64,000 nucleotides of DNA from Echinometra lucunter (GCA_029962745.1 CM057161.1:5884315-5948314); one strand, 5' to 3'; numbered from the stretch's first letter, positions 46,699-58,995 are shown. The notes: generated by a model not told the origin, from the sequence alone. Made by a program: numbers and translations.

Positions 46699-47206
46699 CT
46701 GAAGAAATGTATGTTCGGTGTTCGGTTCACCAGAATATTTCCTCCGGTTTGCCATATGTCTAGTACAAATACGTTTGAAGAAAACATTTGTCAGTTTCCC
46801 ATAAATTCTGCTTTAGTTCTGACCGGTTCTTGTTCGTTACTCTTGTACGACAGTGTCCGTTTCATTTGCGGTCAGTGTGCGGCCATTGTGCATATACGCT
46901 CCATGCCCTGTTCATGGGAGCCACGAGTGACAAGGTGATACTCTTTCATATAATACTTTATAAACACTTAACAAGTTTGATTGAAAATCATAAACTTTTA
47001 AAATCAAAACATTTTAGGAAACATCTGTTAACAGTGATTAAACACGTTTGATGATAGTTAAACACATGCTTAGATTTTAAACATTACTTAACTCTTAAAC
47101 ATGCCATGCAACGTGTTTATTCTGTAACTTTTACAGTTAAACATTTATGTGCCGGCCTAGCTCTTTATAAACATTTCAACATGTCTGTAATGATAGATTT
47201 AAAACA

Positions 47207-47352
47207 TACACTGCAAAAACGGTGGTGTTAAATTGGTGTTAAATTAACACCACTGGTGTTTATATGGGACAACTCCGATGGTGGTGTTGTCCTATATAAC
47301 CACCAGTGGCGTTGATTTAACACCAATTTAACACCACCGTTTTTGCAGTGTA
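47207..47352. mobile_element. 146-bp near-perfect palindrome (MITE, TA flanks)
   Basis: TACACTGCAAAAACGGTGG at the left is matched inversely by CCACCGTTTTTGCAGTGTA at the right. The arms are about 66 bp with only a handful of mismatches around a short centre. Within each arm a TTAACACCA palindrome adds a second-order hairpin. Ends of TA suggest a Tc1/mariner-like target. It is non-coding. Confidence 0.85.
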
Positions 47353-47469
47353 TATACAAAATATTACAATATTCATGCTGTTAATTACACCATTTTACTT
47401 AGTGTTAAGAACAGAAACATGGTTACAAACATGTAAAAAACATAAGTATTTTAAAAGATGAAACAGTAT

Positions 47470-48003
47470 ATGACTAAATCAAATTCATGTAAAGATGTCA
47501 CTTTGTTCTATTTGACAATTATTCCTGAATTCAAATTTTGCACTTCTTCATCATTCCATTGATGAAATTACATTGATTTTAATGTAGGGAGATTATCTTA
47601 AACATTTGATTAGATAGAACATAGCAGCTATTCACTCCCAATTTCAGAAGAATAACGTTTAATTGCATAAAATAACTTTCAGAATATGTTTTTCTCATAA
47701 ACTGAACTCCAAAAATTGACACAATTTCAAGAATTCTAAACTCGAAGTAAATTCATGTAAAGTTTCCCGAGAGGGAGCAAGGTATAATAACATAGAATCA
47801 ATACAACATAATTATCTAAAGCATCTAATTCGATTAAAATGTATAGCAGCAATGTGGAGCCACTCCCAATTCCATGAGAATAACGTTTAAATGCACAAAT
47901 GTGAAACTGTCAGAATAAATTTTTCTCATAAACTGAACTTGCAACATTGACACATTTTCAAGAACTCTAAAATCCATCTAAATCCATGTGAATTTTCCCA
48001 AGA
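47470..48003. repeat. Diverged tandem units of ~220-270 bp
   Basis: ACTCCCAATTTCAGAAGAATAACG ... TTTCTCATAAACTGAACT (about 47625-47710) returns as ACTCCCAATTCCATGAGAATAACG ... TTTCTCATAAACTGAACT (about 47864-47940). Both end near an AAATTCATGTAAAG or AAATCCATGTGAA word. A third, more worn unit end is seen at about 47480-47493. There is no ORF. Confidence 0.7.
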
Positions 48004-48279
48004 CAGCACATATACTCTATCCAGCCAGATGTGACAGATCCTACAGGGAGAGTGGAGGGAGCTTTGTAGGGAGAGAAAAGGATAGAAGAAAAAGATCAAC
48101 ATTTCGAAAAGGTCTTTTTTTCTAGTCAGCGTTGGCGTTCTAGGTCAAAGATTAGGAGCAAAAGCAGGACAAAGAATACATATCTGATGTATTTGCGCTG
48201 TGATTTAAGAGCGATAATGGCCACACTCATTACCTAATTATTCATACCGTCAAAAACATCCGTCACAATTTTTAAAAGA

Positions 48280-48298
48280 GGGGGGGGGGGGGGGGGGG
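48280..48298. repeat. Poly(G) tract
   Basis: A run of 19 G. Its length is probably unreliable in any assembly. Confidence 0.8.
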
Positions 48299-48952
48299 AA
48301 GGAGAGTGGATTTTCCTTTTCAAGTAATCTCGTAATCCATCACCGTCCATGTACGACATGCTCTTGGGAACACTATCTCTTCGTTAACATTCAAAACAAA
48401 ACTGCTACTGCGCGATAGGGCGGGCGAAAGCAGTCAAGTATTTTGTTTGCTTGCGCACAGTTAGGCATGCAAATTTATTCTAATGCAGTCAGTGAAAAAA
48501 TGCACAAGCGACAATTTTCTCGAGCCATCTCACTTTACCTCCCTGTCCTTCTCTCGTTGTCGAGGGCCCTCTGTTGATACCGTTCAAGGTTGTTTTTGTC
48601 TCCTGCTGGTGTAGTGAAGTTATTGTTTTTGTTTCCTTAGAGTTCTCAGCACTGGTTGAACAGATTCTTATCATTTAAAACCACCAGAATAAAATTTTCA
48701 TTAATCGAAAATGCCCTTAGGATATGGCGTTTTTGTGTGTAAAATAATGACAAGGACTGGCTAACATAGAGTCTATGAAACTTGAGGTAGGAGCATCCTT
48801 GAATTAACGAAACCAGAACCCGAGACCCTATAACAGGGGGAAAAACCCATTTATATTCAACATGCTCATGGCCTTTTTCCAGTTTTCCACAAACAGTAAA
48901 CCTAATAAAGACTAAAAAAAAAAAACCATTTCTGCTCACTTCCTAATTTCTT

Positions 48953-49020
48953 AAAAAGCACCTTGAGCACTCCACAGAGTGGATCTGGAGCCATACAAGT
49001 TGCACTTATTATTATTATAT
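48953..49020 (+). mobile_element. SINE 3' tail fragment
   Basis: AAAGCACCTTGAGCACTCC ... GTGGATCTGGAGCCATACAAG followed by TTATTATTATTA resembles the worn ending 'AAGCGC..TTGAG....GCGCTATATAA(ATT)n'. No promoter half. A second ATT tract lies at 49162-49190. Confidence 0.4.
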
Positions 49021-50300
49021 ACCTACAATCGACTATAGGGCGAAGCCAAACAATGGGGTTTATTGCGTCACAATAGGGAAGGAGACGTTAAGGCGAAAAA
49101 AGTGTACGTTAAGGGGAAGCGAAACAATAGGCCGAGAACAAAAGAATTCGCCCAAAAGTAATTATCATTATTATTATTATTATTATTATTACGACTACTA
49201 CACTTATTAGAGGATTATGCTATATCACTGCAGCAGTTTAGCGAATTCCAGATTATTTTGATCCCTATTCCGTTGATCTCGAAATGAAATTGATAAAAAT
49301 GAGTGAAGAATAGTAAGAAACGCTTCGAAAATGGGGTAAGGGGGGGGGGGATGTTTGGATGTTTTAAGAAAGGATACACTTAAAAAACCCACAAAACAAG
49401 TCATATTTGCACGATTTTTGCAATATGATCATTTTCATGCATTTTTTTTTGGCGAAAATAACAAAATTATTTAGGTGTTTGCAGGTGTACCTCATATCAA
49501 AGCCAAAAATAAGGTTAGATGTTATAAATGGGTCCAATGTCATATCAATTTTTCATTTTTTTGTTGTTGAAAATATCCTGGAAGGTATATAGAAAGGGGC
49601 CATATTCTACTGCACTAAGTATGATGCGGTATACCTTTGAAGATGAAGTGGCGCCACTGTCCAGCAGTGTCTTGGCACGTACCTCTTGTGCTCCCATCGT
49701 TCCCTTATATTGCTTTCACTCCCGTTCTTACGAAGTGAAAATACTTTTGACAGACGCAATTAGAAGGTGGCGCTGTTAAGAACAACTTCATTCAATGATC
49801 AAGGTTTGGTAATAGAACAGGCATTGATATCACAAAGAATTTGGAGGTGTTTGTATAGCCTACACGCATACACACAGGCCACCGAATGAAAAAAAAAATC
49901 GGTTTCTGTGTCGGACAAGTAACATAGGAAGACGCAAGGGCAGAATGTATACATGCACATCTTCAGACAATATGGAATAATTCCTGCGAAAGAGTGGAAT
50001 AGTTCAATGAATATTTCGAATTGAATTTACCCATTGGCTACAGGAACCGAGTGGCCCCTGTATTAAACTTATGGGAATCAGAGAAAGCAGTGGTCAACGG
50101 GTAAATTAGGAATTTCATTTCTCTTTATCCTTATCTAATAATGGACAAACCATAATTTTGTAATCACGAGCTGACTTATTACAATTTCTTAACCTACAAT
50201 GACCCAATTCTTATACAGTGATATTTTTCAATAGACAGACAGCCATATGAGACTATACCTGATGAGAACGTAAGAGAAATACACAAGGAAAGGCAGAAAA
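49021..50300. other. Gene-poor stretch
   Basis: An (ATT)n tract, a G run near 49340-49350 and short AT-rich segments. The open frame at 49528-49779 carries no recognisable domain. Confidence 0.45.
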
Positions 50301-50475
50301 AAAAGTTAGAGATAAAAATCACTTGGATCCTACCGGGTACCCACTTAACACCTGAGAGGAGAGTGGCAAATAAAGATTAATGTCTCGCAAAAGGACATTA
50401 ATATAGCGGCGGGGGTTCGAACTTACGACCTTCGCATCTCTAGTCAATTTGTTTCAACCACTCTACTACCACACC
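50300..50475 (-). mobile_element. tRNA-derived SINE
   Basis: On the minus strand the A box TAGTAGAGTGG (50468-50458) fits the consensus. The B-box-like AGTTCGAACCC (50423-50413) follows at normal tRNA spacing. The body then reads AATGTCCTTTTGCGAGACAT ... TTTGCCACTCTCC ... AGGTGTTAAGTGGGTACC, CGGTAGGATC. This is the same family as the plus-strand SINE at 58570. Confidence 0.8.
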
Positions 50476-50611
50476 TCTTTCTAACTTATGCGAGAAAGGG
50501 AAGCGAGAGAGAAACAAATTTCTGCATTTTAGTGTTATTCGTCACCATGACAAGACAGAAAAGCAAAATATGAATAGACCACCTCACTGCCTAAAATGAA
50601 GTGGCGAGGCT

Positions 50612-50830
50612 CAATATTCAATTCAATTCAATTCAATTCAAATAAAACATTTATTTTCTTCCATGTCATTACATTTTTCGTAAACATAAATTCATACATA
50701 AATCAATTTGTTATAAAAAATATATAAATATGTACATATTGGGTTTAAGGAAGAAGGCGTATACCCTAAAAGCTGAGGCTTGTGGCGGGATACGCCTGTA
50801 GACATAAATACAATACAATAAACAATACAA
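50612..50830 (-). mobile_element. LINE 3' end with (TGAAT)n tail
   Basis: On plus, five ATTCA units are followed by AATAAAACATTTATTTTC and, at 50750-50805, GGCGTATACCCTAAAAGC ... GCGGGATACGCC. That last stretch forms an imperfect inverted repeat (GGCGTAT / ATACGCC). On minus this is a 3' UTR with stem-loop and pentanucleotide tail. Confidence 0.6.
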
Positions 50831-51306
50831 AGGAAAAAAGGGCAGAGAAAAGAAAAGGAAAGGGAACAAGAGAGGGAGACGTGAGCGGGGAGGCGGGCAT
50901 GAATTACTAAATAAAATAGAATGCTCAACAAAATATCAGTGGGGGCAAACATAAATGCCGCAACAACAATTTGTCATGGTTCATGTTTTCATGTTTAAAG
51001 TCAAAAGGAGACATAAGACGGGAAATATTTATTTATAAAACGACAGAAGCAATTTTTTCATTTTATGGTATATGAATGGTATATTTCATCATATGGTATA
51101 TGAAAATAAGAATAGTAATGATCATCGGCATTGCTTAAGTTACTTGCTAGCGATCGAAGCGAGCGAGCGGTTCCCGATTTCCCGATTTCCTTTTCCTTGT
51201 TTTCCCGTTTCTTTTCACTTTCCTTCTGCTTTCTTTTCTCTTTTCTCTTTTTTTCTTTTTTTCTTTTTCTTTTTTTTTGCCAGCAGGTGGGCCCCGTAGT
51301 TACGCC

Positions 51307-52625
51307 ACTGTGGCCAAGCGCCCCCAAATAATGTCAAAACACCCAATTCGTTAGGGCTCAATCATGGCTATGAGAAAATAACAATGACAACAATATTCTG
51401 GATTTTTATAGCGCCTAATACATACTGGCGATGTCTCTAAGCGCTTGACAGAAATATCATTACCCCGATCATCGGATTCATGTTTGCCCGCACATAATGA
51501 AAGCACCTTCTCCACTCCCTAGGGAGCATACCAACCAGGCGTCTTTTGCAAAAGATGGCAACTTTGAGACAGTGAAATAGATTAGCAAAACATAGTACGC
51601 CTTACCCCATGCACATGATGGAAATTATAAAGCATGACTCCCTGCATCATGGATGACCCCCTCCAGACATTTTCAGTGATAAGTTTTGCCCGCCAATCAA
51701 ACGCCCCAAAACATTGTAAAAACGCCCATTTCGTTGGTGCACAATCATAACAACGAGAAGATAACTTTGAGACAGTTAAGTAGATTAGCAAAACAAAGTA
51801 GGCCGAACCCCATGAAACATTTGTGTAACCTGAAAGGAATTATTAAGCATGACTCCCTGTGTCATAGATGACCCCTGCCAGACATTTTCACTGGCAGGTG
51901 TGATGTGCCCGACAAACGCCCCCAAATAATGTCAACATCTTTATTTCCTTAGTGCATAATGAGATGATCGCTTTGAGACAATGGACTAGATTAGCGAAAC
52001 AAAGTAACCCCACGAACCCTGGTGAAAATTGTTAATCATGACTCCTGCATTTATTTTGCACTAATCAAATGTACGTTTGATATTCAGGGGGCATCTGGTG
52101 GGCACAGCCCACCTCTTTAAAATGTCTGGCGGGGGTCATTCATGATACAGGGGGCTGTGCATTACAATTTACAACAGGTTTCATGGGTAACTTTGTTTTG
52201 CTAATCTAGTTCGTTGTTTCAAAGTGATCATTTTATCTTTGGGCACTAATAAATGGGCGTTTTGACATTATTCTGGGGGCATCTGGCGGTCAAAGTACTG
52301 AACTAGAAAGACGTGAACACAGCCCACCACTGGCAATATCTGGCGGGGGGTCATCCATGATACAGGTAGTCATGCTTAACAGCTTAACGATTTCCAGAAA
52401 GTTTCAACAGATTACTTTGTTTTTTTTTTGCTAATCTATCCCATCTTAAAGTTATCATTTTCTCTTTGTGCACTAATGAATATGGGCGTTTTGATATTGT
52501 GGGGCATCTGACGGGCACAACCCACCACTTACACAATGTCTGGTAGTGGTCCTTCATGATTTAGAGGGTCGTGCTCTACAATTCCACAAGGTTTCATGAA
52601 TTTACTTTTTTCGCTAATCCAGTAC
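51307..52625. repeat. ~214-bp tandem array that inverts midway
   Basis: Forward monomers have the marker ACGCCCCCAAATAATGTC at about 51318, 51701 and 51915. Inverted monomers have its complement (ATTNTGGGGGCATCTGG-like) at about 52085, 52270 and 52497. Each monomer also has CTTTGAGACAGT..AGATTAGCAAAACAAAGT and GCATGACTCCCTG, or their complements. The orientation switch is at about 52040-52055. The first forward monomer is broken by an unrelated insertion (51386-51550). No coding potential. Confidence 0.85.
51386..51550 (+). mobile_element. Short interspersed element inserted in the array
   Basis: TTCTGGATTTTTATAGCGCC ... TCTAAGCGCTTGACAG ... CTAGGGAGCAT interrupts a ~214-bp monomer between GAGAAAATAAC and AACTTTGAGACAG. 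The phrase 'TTTTTATAGCGCC ... AAGCGCTT' recurs in many invertebrate genomes as a short repeat. Its class is unclear. Confidence 0.5.
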
Positions 52626-54385
52626 AAGTTTTGTTTTACCTATCTGGGGGCCCCCCCTGACCGCCCCACCACACTGTGCACGGCAAACGTTCATTCCCTA
52701 GCATAGTTTTGTCCGTAGATCACGTCCATGTGCATGAAAAGGGGTTTTCGCTAACTTGAACTCCTCTGGCTCCCGGTTTAGAAGTACACACTACGCTACA
52801 TAGGCCTTCATACTAGAGAGTCGCTCTTGCGGCACATTTTTGCTCCATAATTTATGGAAAATACATACTGGTGTATCTTCCCTCCTTTTGTGTGAATGAA
52901 GTCATGAATACCGTCCTGAAGCATATCAATGTTCTTGTAAATAATATCCTATTTCAAACCTAATGCTAAAAACACGCATTCGTTGTCGCTGTTTGTAATG
53001 AAACAGAAAGATATTAATGCATATGCAAATTTTTGACCAAAAATATACAAATTTTGGCATAATTTTTCATTTTTCTCAAAAAAATATCGATCGAATTCTG
53101 TAAATAACGCTTCCAGTCGAACCCTCCTATCAAAATCATCATGATCACATTGACAGATGCATATATTTATGTTTGTACGTTGTCCAGGTCCAAAACTTGA
53201 TATAACAATACCTGATTTTCGTTAGAAATCCTGGATGGCCGCCAAAAAGGCCGATTTCGAACCCTATGGGACACGATTTGGCAATGGCAACACTGATAAA
53301 AAAATCATTAAATTGACACTTCAGGCATTCAAAAATAAAAAAATAAGAAGAAAAGAGATTAAAAAAATGTACCCCGATGGTGCACGGGGACCCCTATTTC
53401 TGACTAGACTAATAGATATGTAATTCTCTTCGCAAATTAAACACCTGTTAAAGCCAAAACATATCACAGCTCGTTTGGACAAAAACTCCTGTCAGTAGCG
53501 CATATCAAGTCACAAACATGTACTTTTTCGATTGATACGAGTTAAATGTCACAAATCCTCGTTTTGGAAATATCACGTTTCTTACAAATTCGAGTTTGAT
53601 TCATGTATCACAAAAGAAATCACGTATACTTATCCTGTTTGTCTTGCTTAATTGTTACGAGAATCAGAGATTTTTGACAACTTTGTCCAAAAAATTTCCT
53701 AGTCATCAAAGGTTAGATAAAATCAGTGTCACGGATTCCGTACAATTATTGTAAGCTGTTATATTTCTCATTTTACCCCATGGTATATTTGTTCACAATG
53801 CTTAGAAATTTGAATTTGATGGTTTCTGTGAAACTGTCCCCAGCCTCAGTCCGAATAAGGACAGGATCAACAGCACAGCTTGCCAATCTTTTGCTCATAA
53901 AGATCTTTTTAGGCTGTCACGCGAATAGCCGATCCTCAAGGAGAACACTGAATCCTCCTAAGTGTAGGAAAATGATTTCCTCAATTATGCACTGAGTGAC
54001 AATCTATCGGGTTTTCACCTGCAGGCGACAGGCAGCGTAACGATAATGAGATCAAAACAGAAACAAAAGTAAAAAGGCAAATGGTTAAGGAACGACGCAA
54101 TAGTAGCGGTTCCGTCACAAATGAGATAAATGCATGACACCTACACTGATTTGTTTTTCAAGACGAGAAAGCTTCACTTTTAGAACAATCATGCATATTA
54201 GTGGTAACTGACCTCTAACGTTTTCTTCAAATGTTTTTTCACATCTCTGCTTACTAATTTATTATCTTTGAAGCTATTTCCTAGAACACAGGAAAGTGAG
54301 AAATCTCCTTTCTTGATTATCAGATGGAATGGATTGGAAGTTCTCGTGATGCTTTCTCACTGGACAAGAAGGATTCAAGACTTCT
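52626..54385. other. Gene-poor stretch
   Basis: AT-rich. The frame at 53235-53423 starts MAAKKADFEPYGTRFG but turns into lysine/isoleucine-rich sequence from AAAATAAG repeats. The frame at 53726-53995 has no support. No repeats of note. Confidence 0.45.
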
Positions 54386-54522
54386 GGGGAGCGTTTCATG
54401 AAGTGTCTTGTCAGTGATTTCTACTGACAAAATCTGCTCTCAGCCAATCAAATACAAGGATTTCAGTAGTTATAACAGTTGTCATTAAAATCACTGACAA
54501 GACTCTTCATGAAACGATCCCC
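54386..54522. mobile_element. Short palindromic MITE, GGGGAGCGTTTCAT family
   Basis: The left end GGGGAGCGTTTCATGAAG matches, inverted, CTTCATGAAACGATCCCC. Inner arms TCTTGTCAGTGATTT and AAATCACTGACAAG extend the stem. It is 137 bp. It shares termini, but not interior, with 23768-23930. Confidence 0.8.
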
Positions 54523-54628
54523 TGCATTTAAATTCAATGGTTGTCATTAAAAATCACTGACAAGTTGTCATTAAAAATCACTGACAAGACTCTTCATGAA
54601 ACGATCCCCTGCATTTAAATTCAATGGT
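54479..54628. repeat. Tandem duplication of the MITE's right end
   Basis: TTGTCATTAAAAATCACTGAC is present three times (about 54479, 54541, 54565). The stretch through GAAACGATCCCCTGC and AAATTCAATGGTTG is present twice. The duplicated unit includes the element's right terminus plus host flank, so it arose after insertion. Confidence 0.8.
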
Positions 54629-54752
54629 TGTTACCCATGACGTAAAACGCGTAGTGCCTTTGGGACGTTCTGCATTTAGTATCAGCCAAAACGTGTGACT
54701 TTTGAAAATACAAAATTGTATGAACCGTCTTATTTAATCCCAGCTAATGATA

Positions 54753-55060
54753 CACTGTAAAAACGCTGTTTAAATTGGCGATGCTTGAAATTATGTTGTT
54801 TAAATTTTGAGCAATATTGTTTAGAAGACATACCCTGTATTGTAAACATACGTGGTTTAAAAGCATCGAGCGAATTTCCAATGATATTGTTTAACAGTTT
54901 TATCGTTGGAAATTCGCTATAAAATATTTAACAACAAACTGTTTAAAGTTTAAACACCATTAGTTGTTTAAAATTTTAAACAATAGTTGTTAGATTGACT
55001 GGCTTAAACAGCGTTGCTTAAGATTTTTAAATAGTTGTTTAAAATAATTTCTGCTGTGTG
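54753..55060. mobile_element. MITE-like element rich in TTTAAACA motifs
   Basis: The ends CACTGTAAAAACG and, inverted, CACACAGCAGAAA are imperfect. GTTTAAA/TTTAAAC words recur throughout. A 13-bp inverted repeat, AGCGAATTTCCAA and TTGGAAATTCGCT, sits near the centre (about 54868-54922). No ORF. Confidence 0.55.
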
Positions 55061-56992
55061 CGCATATGTGAAAAAAGGGAGGAGTCTGTTGTATAATTTC
55101 TATTTGAATTAGTTATGCAAAAAGCTTGGCTTTTTAAAGCCATTCAATGCCTAATTCGCGATATAGCCATGCCAGTTAATATGCGAATATGCGTACGAGG
55201 AGGCCGGTGGAGCGAGGGAAAGGGGTGCTATACCCCCAAAAGACGACAAACATGCCCTGATATTTTCGCAGCAAGGTCGCCAGGATACCAAAGATAATCG
55301 TTTGTTAATCGTTGATTAGAATCACACATTAAACGTTACTAAAATACAACATAATTGTCACAGTATTGTTGCATGACCAGGACTCAACTTTATTAAAAAA
55401 AAAAAATGATTACTATTTTTTTCTTGTTTTCTTGTTTCAAAATGCCGTTTTATGCAAACTTTATATAAAGAAAACAGTGTATATAAATGAACAGGCTGCA
55501 GCAACAGTAAACAGGTAAAAAACAAAGTTTATAATACGACGGAAAGTTTATAAAATAGCTCTCTTCACAGAAAACAGAAACAGTGGCAACGAAAAAAAAA
55601 ATCCCAAAACACAAACAACAACAACAAAAACAAACAAACTTTCATAAACAAGTGAATTTGCGAGGCAGCAGTATGAAGAAATACAAAATCTTTGAAGTCT
55701 AGAAAGATAAGTTTCTACTTGATTTGGGGGTGTTTTACAAACCTGCGGAGTTTAATCGGCGATTGTTGGCTTATTATTCGCCTTTCATTTGCCAACCATT
55801 TCCCGACGAAAATCCGCATAGATTGCACAGACTGCAAACTAAGCAGATCAGTGGGAGATCAGTCGGCGATCAGTCTAAGAAATGTAGCCTAACTGTGGGC
55901 CTCCCAAAACCTTCCAACGACCAATGTGATGGGCAAAAGATTTTTGGTGCAGCAGCATAAGCCTGGAGTTGACCAAAATGTTCTGAAAACCATTCGCATT
56001 CTGAAGACTTTTGAAAACCCTATCCGTCGGGAAAGTCAACCGTGCTATGGAGCATTTCTGTGCGTATAGTATCCATAATATTTTATGGTGCTTTTTTAAA
56101 AAAATGCGTTGTTAATTTGCAAACTTCCATATGGAATTAAGCAAAATCTGAGTTAGCCACGAAATTCTTTTTAAACAAACTGCAAGAATACGTGCCATTT
56201 AACATGTCTAGTGAATCAGTCATCCTCTTTTTTATTTTCATGAAGCCTCCTGATGTTAATGGCAGATTTTAAAAGCTGACGGACGTTTAATGAGTCTGTT
56301 AAGCTCTCCTCTAAAGTCAGAGGTAATTTGTGGAAGAAGTAAGTTGGAAAAAAATACACCACTTCTCTCAGTATCAATTTGAATATCTGAACATGTTAGG
56401 ATACTTCTCTTTCTCTGTCCCTTTAGCTCTTTCAGACATTCAACCTCTCCTTTAAAAAAATATGAATAAATTGTTGGTTATCACGCCCATCTTTTTCATG
56501 GAAAATGGCATGTGATGGGCAGCCATATAGAAAATATACTGGGTCAGATTCGGTAAGATGAACTTTAAAAATCTAATGTCTAAAATCACAATCTAGTTTC
56601 GTTTTGTTTTGTTTTTCTTTTGAAGGGGGAGGGTGACATAGAGGCAGTGGCATTTCGTTTTTTTTTTAACCCAAAGCTAACGCTGATATCCATCAAATTT
56701 GACCATCATGTCCATTCTCTTTAGAATGCGCAGTCCATCAGTCCAGAATTTTAATGCTTTCGCATTTTCTGTTTCCATTTCAATGATCGTCGGCTAAGTG
56801 CCACTGTCATTTAGTAGTCTGCTAAGCCTGTAATTTCTTTATAACTCCAACTAGATGACTTGCATTTGAAGGTTCATTTAATAATGCTAATTTTTCGGTT
56901 AGGGAACTTGTTCCAAGTCAACAAGTGGTCAATTACCGTCAGTCAGGGGGTCATTTGTTTTGACAAGAATGACAGAGAGGGTCCGAGAGAGG

Positions 56993-57030
<38 letters not shown>

Positions 57031-58149
57031 GAGAGAGAGAGAGACTGAGAGAGAAGATGCAAGGAAACGCTATCATGATCATCGGTGGTTGCGGTAGTGG
57101 TCAAATTGTAAAGCTGCGGTGAAGACCTTTTCCACCAAACGTTAATTACTAAACAAGTCCCATTTACTGCCACGTATTCATTTTGATCTATTTGGTCTAG
57201 GGCAAAACTTCGCTTGAAGAGGTTTCGCTTATCATAACTCAAGAAAGAACAAATTGTCCGAGAGAAGGCTGTAAGATGAAAGTGTGGTCAGTGGGACGGC
57301 ACTGGGATGTGGTGGGGTCATATGCTCGGACTTATCATTGAAGAGAGAAAGAGAGAGGGATAGAGAAAGAGAGAGAGAAAGAAAAGAGAACGAAACAAAA
57401 AGAAAGGAAAAAGAGCGCGAGGAAAGGGAAAAGGAAGAACAAGAATGAATCAAGAATTTAAAGAAAAATATCATTGTTTCACGGACGCTCTTATAAAACT
57501 TCACCAGGCCTGTGGTTGCAATATACATGTATTTGGTCTTCCGCGCCGAGAGGTTGGTCAACTGAGGTGCGACAATTTAATCCAAATTCGATGGCCTTAT
57601 TGATGAAATAAGTTTTGAGACTTTGAAATACTCTTGCTTTACATCTTTCTTTAATACCCAAAACTTTAATTAGATCATGTTGCATTTTCTTATTGTAACA
57701 TATTTACTTCGCACAGATTTAAAAAAGGGGGAAAAAAACTCCAACATGATCTGCTTTTCAGAATGCCTCGTCAGTCATCACTGTTGGGCTGCTTGCACAT
57801 AATGCTATCAATTTATTTTGTAGGTATTTAGTTCCATTTTGATTACATTTATGATCTTGTTTGCCGACTGGCCAGGCAAATTTGATCACGTTGGCATTTA
57901 GGAGAATGAAAACGAAACACCAACATGTCTTGATATAGCATAAAAGCAGAGATGCATGACGGAAAGTATACTGAATACTGAATATAGTCACAAGATTGTT
58001 TCTATCCTGTACCATTGTTCGTGGATTGGGCATCAATCGGGCGAGGGGGCAGGGGGTATGTCTCCCCCCACAATTCTTAAGTGTGGGGATATAATAGGGT
58101 ATGTCCCCCAAAACAAAACAAAGAAAACAAAAAAATTAAGCTGGTACCT
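55061..58149. other. Gene-poor stretch
   Basis: Poly(A) runs (about 55395-55406 and 55591-55600), a CAACAACAACAAAAAC tract, GA/GACA repeats at 56986-57055 and 57330-57440, and a C/G-rich repeat fragment at 58040-58110. The frames at 55692-55960 and 57491-57685 are short and unsupported. Confidence 0.45.
56986..57055. repeat. (GA)n / (GACA)n microsatellite
   Basis: A GAGAGA run, then four GACA units, then GAGA again. A related impure GAAA/GAGA tract follows at 57340-57440. Confidence 0.95.
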
Positions 58150-58151
58150 TA

Positions 58152-58199
<48 letters not shown>
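58150..58199. repeat. (TA)n microsatellite
   Basis: About 20 TA units after a short ATATATG interruption. Confidence 0.95.
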
Positions 58200-58201
<2 letters not shown>

Positions 58202-58569
58202 CAGCAATGTTTTTTGGGTATTTCCCCATATACAAGATCCTTCTTTCTTTGAGTGTATTCTCCCCCTTAAAAAAAAAAAAAGAAGAAAAAAGTCATATAA
58301 AACGATTGACTCCCCTGGTTAGGAACTAGTGTTGCATTACGCACTCCCACATGCACACATACAGACGAAACAAAGACACAAATACAGAGATATATTACAC
58401 AGAATAGAAAATAAGTAGTTAAAGATGGTGAAAAAGCTTGAAGGCAATAAAATAGACGGATGATATGTGTTACATTGGCGGAAGTTGCATCAGAGCAGCG
58501 GGTCAATGTATTTTGGAGCAGCAGCTATGTAATATCTGTCGCCACTTTGGGGTTCACCCCCTTGTTTCC

Positions 58570-58867
58570 ACAAGGTGTTGTGGTCCAGTGGATAAGTCTC
58601 CGAGCTTTGAATCACAAGGTATGGGGTTCGTATCCCTGCCGCAGCACTAATGTCCTTTGGCAAGACATTTATCTACATTTGCCACACTCGACCCAGGTGT
58701 AGTAAATGGGTACCTGGTAGGATTTATTCCTTGAATGCACGAAGCGCTACGGTTGCTCGAGCTAAAGCCAGGGTAATAATATTCTTGCAGGGCCCTCTGG
58801 GAGAACAGGACATAGTACTGAAGAAGCTACCCTGGGAAAACAAGACATATTATTATTATTATTATTA

Positions 58868-58904
<37 letters not shown>

Positions 58905-58921
58905 CATTATTATTATTATTA

Positions 58922-58961
<40 letters not shown>

Positions 58962-58995
58962 CATTATCATTGTTATTATTATTATTATCATAAAG
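58570..58995 (+). mobile_element. tRNA-derived SINE with (ATT)n tail
   Basis: The A box TGGTCCAGTGG (58581-58591) fits the consensus exactly. The B box GGTTCGTATCC (58625-58635) has one mismatch and sits at tRNA spacing. The tRNA-unrelated body has TGTCCTTTGGCAAGACATTT, CATTTGCCACACTCGACCC, AGGTGTAGTAAATGGGTACC and TGGTAGGATT. It ends in a long ATT/ATC tract (58848-58990). Both promoter boxes are present, so this copy looks nearly full length. Confidence 0.85.
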
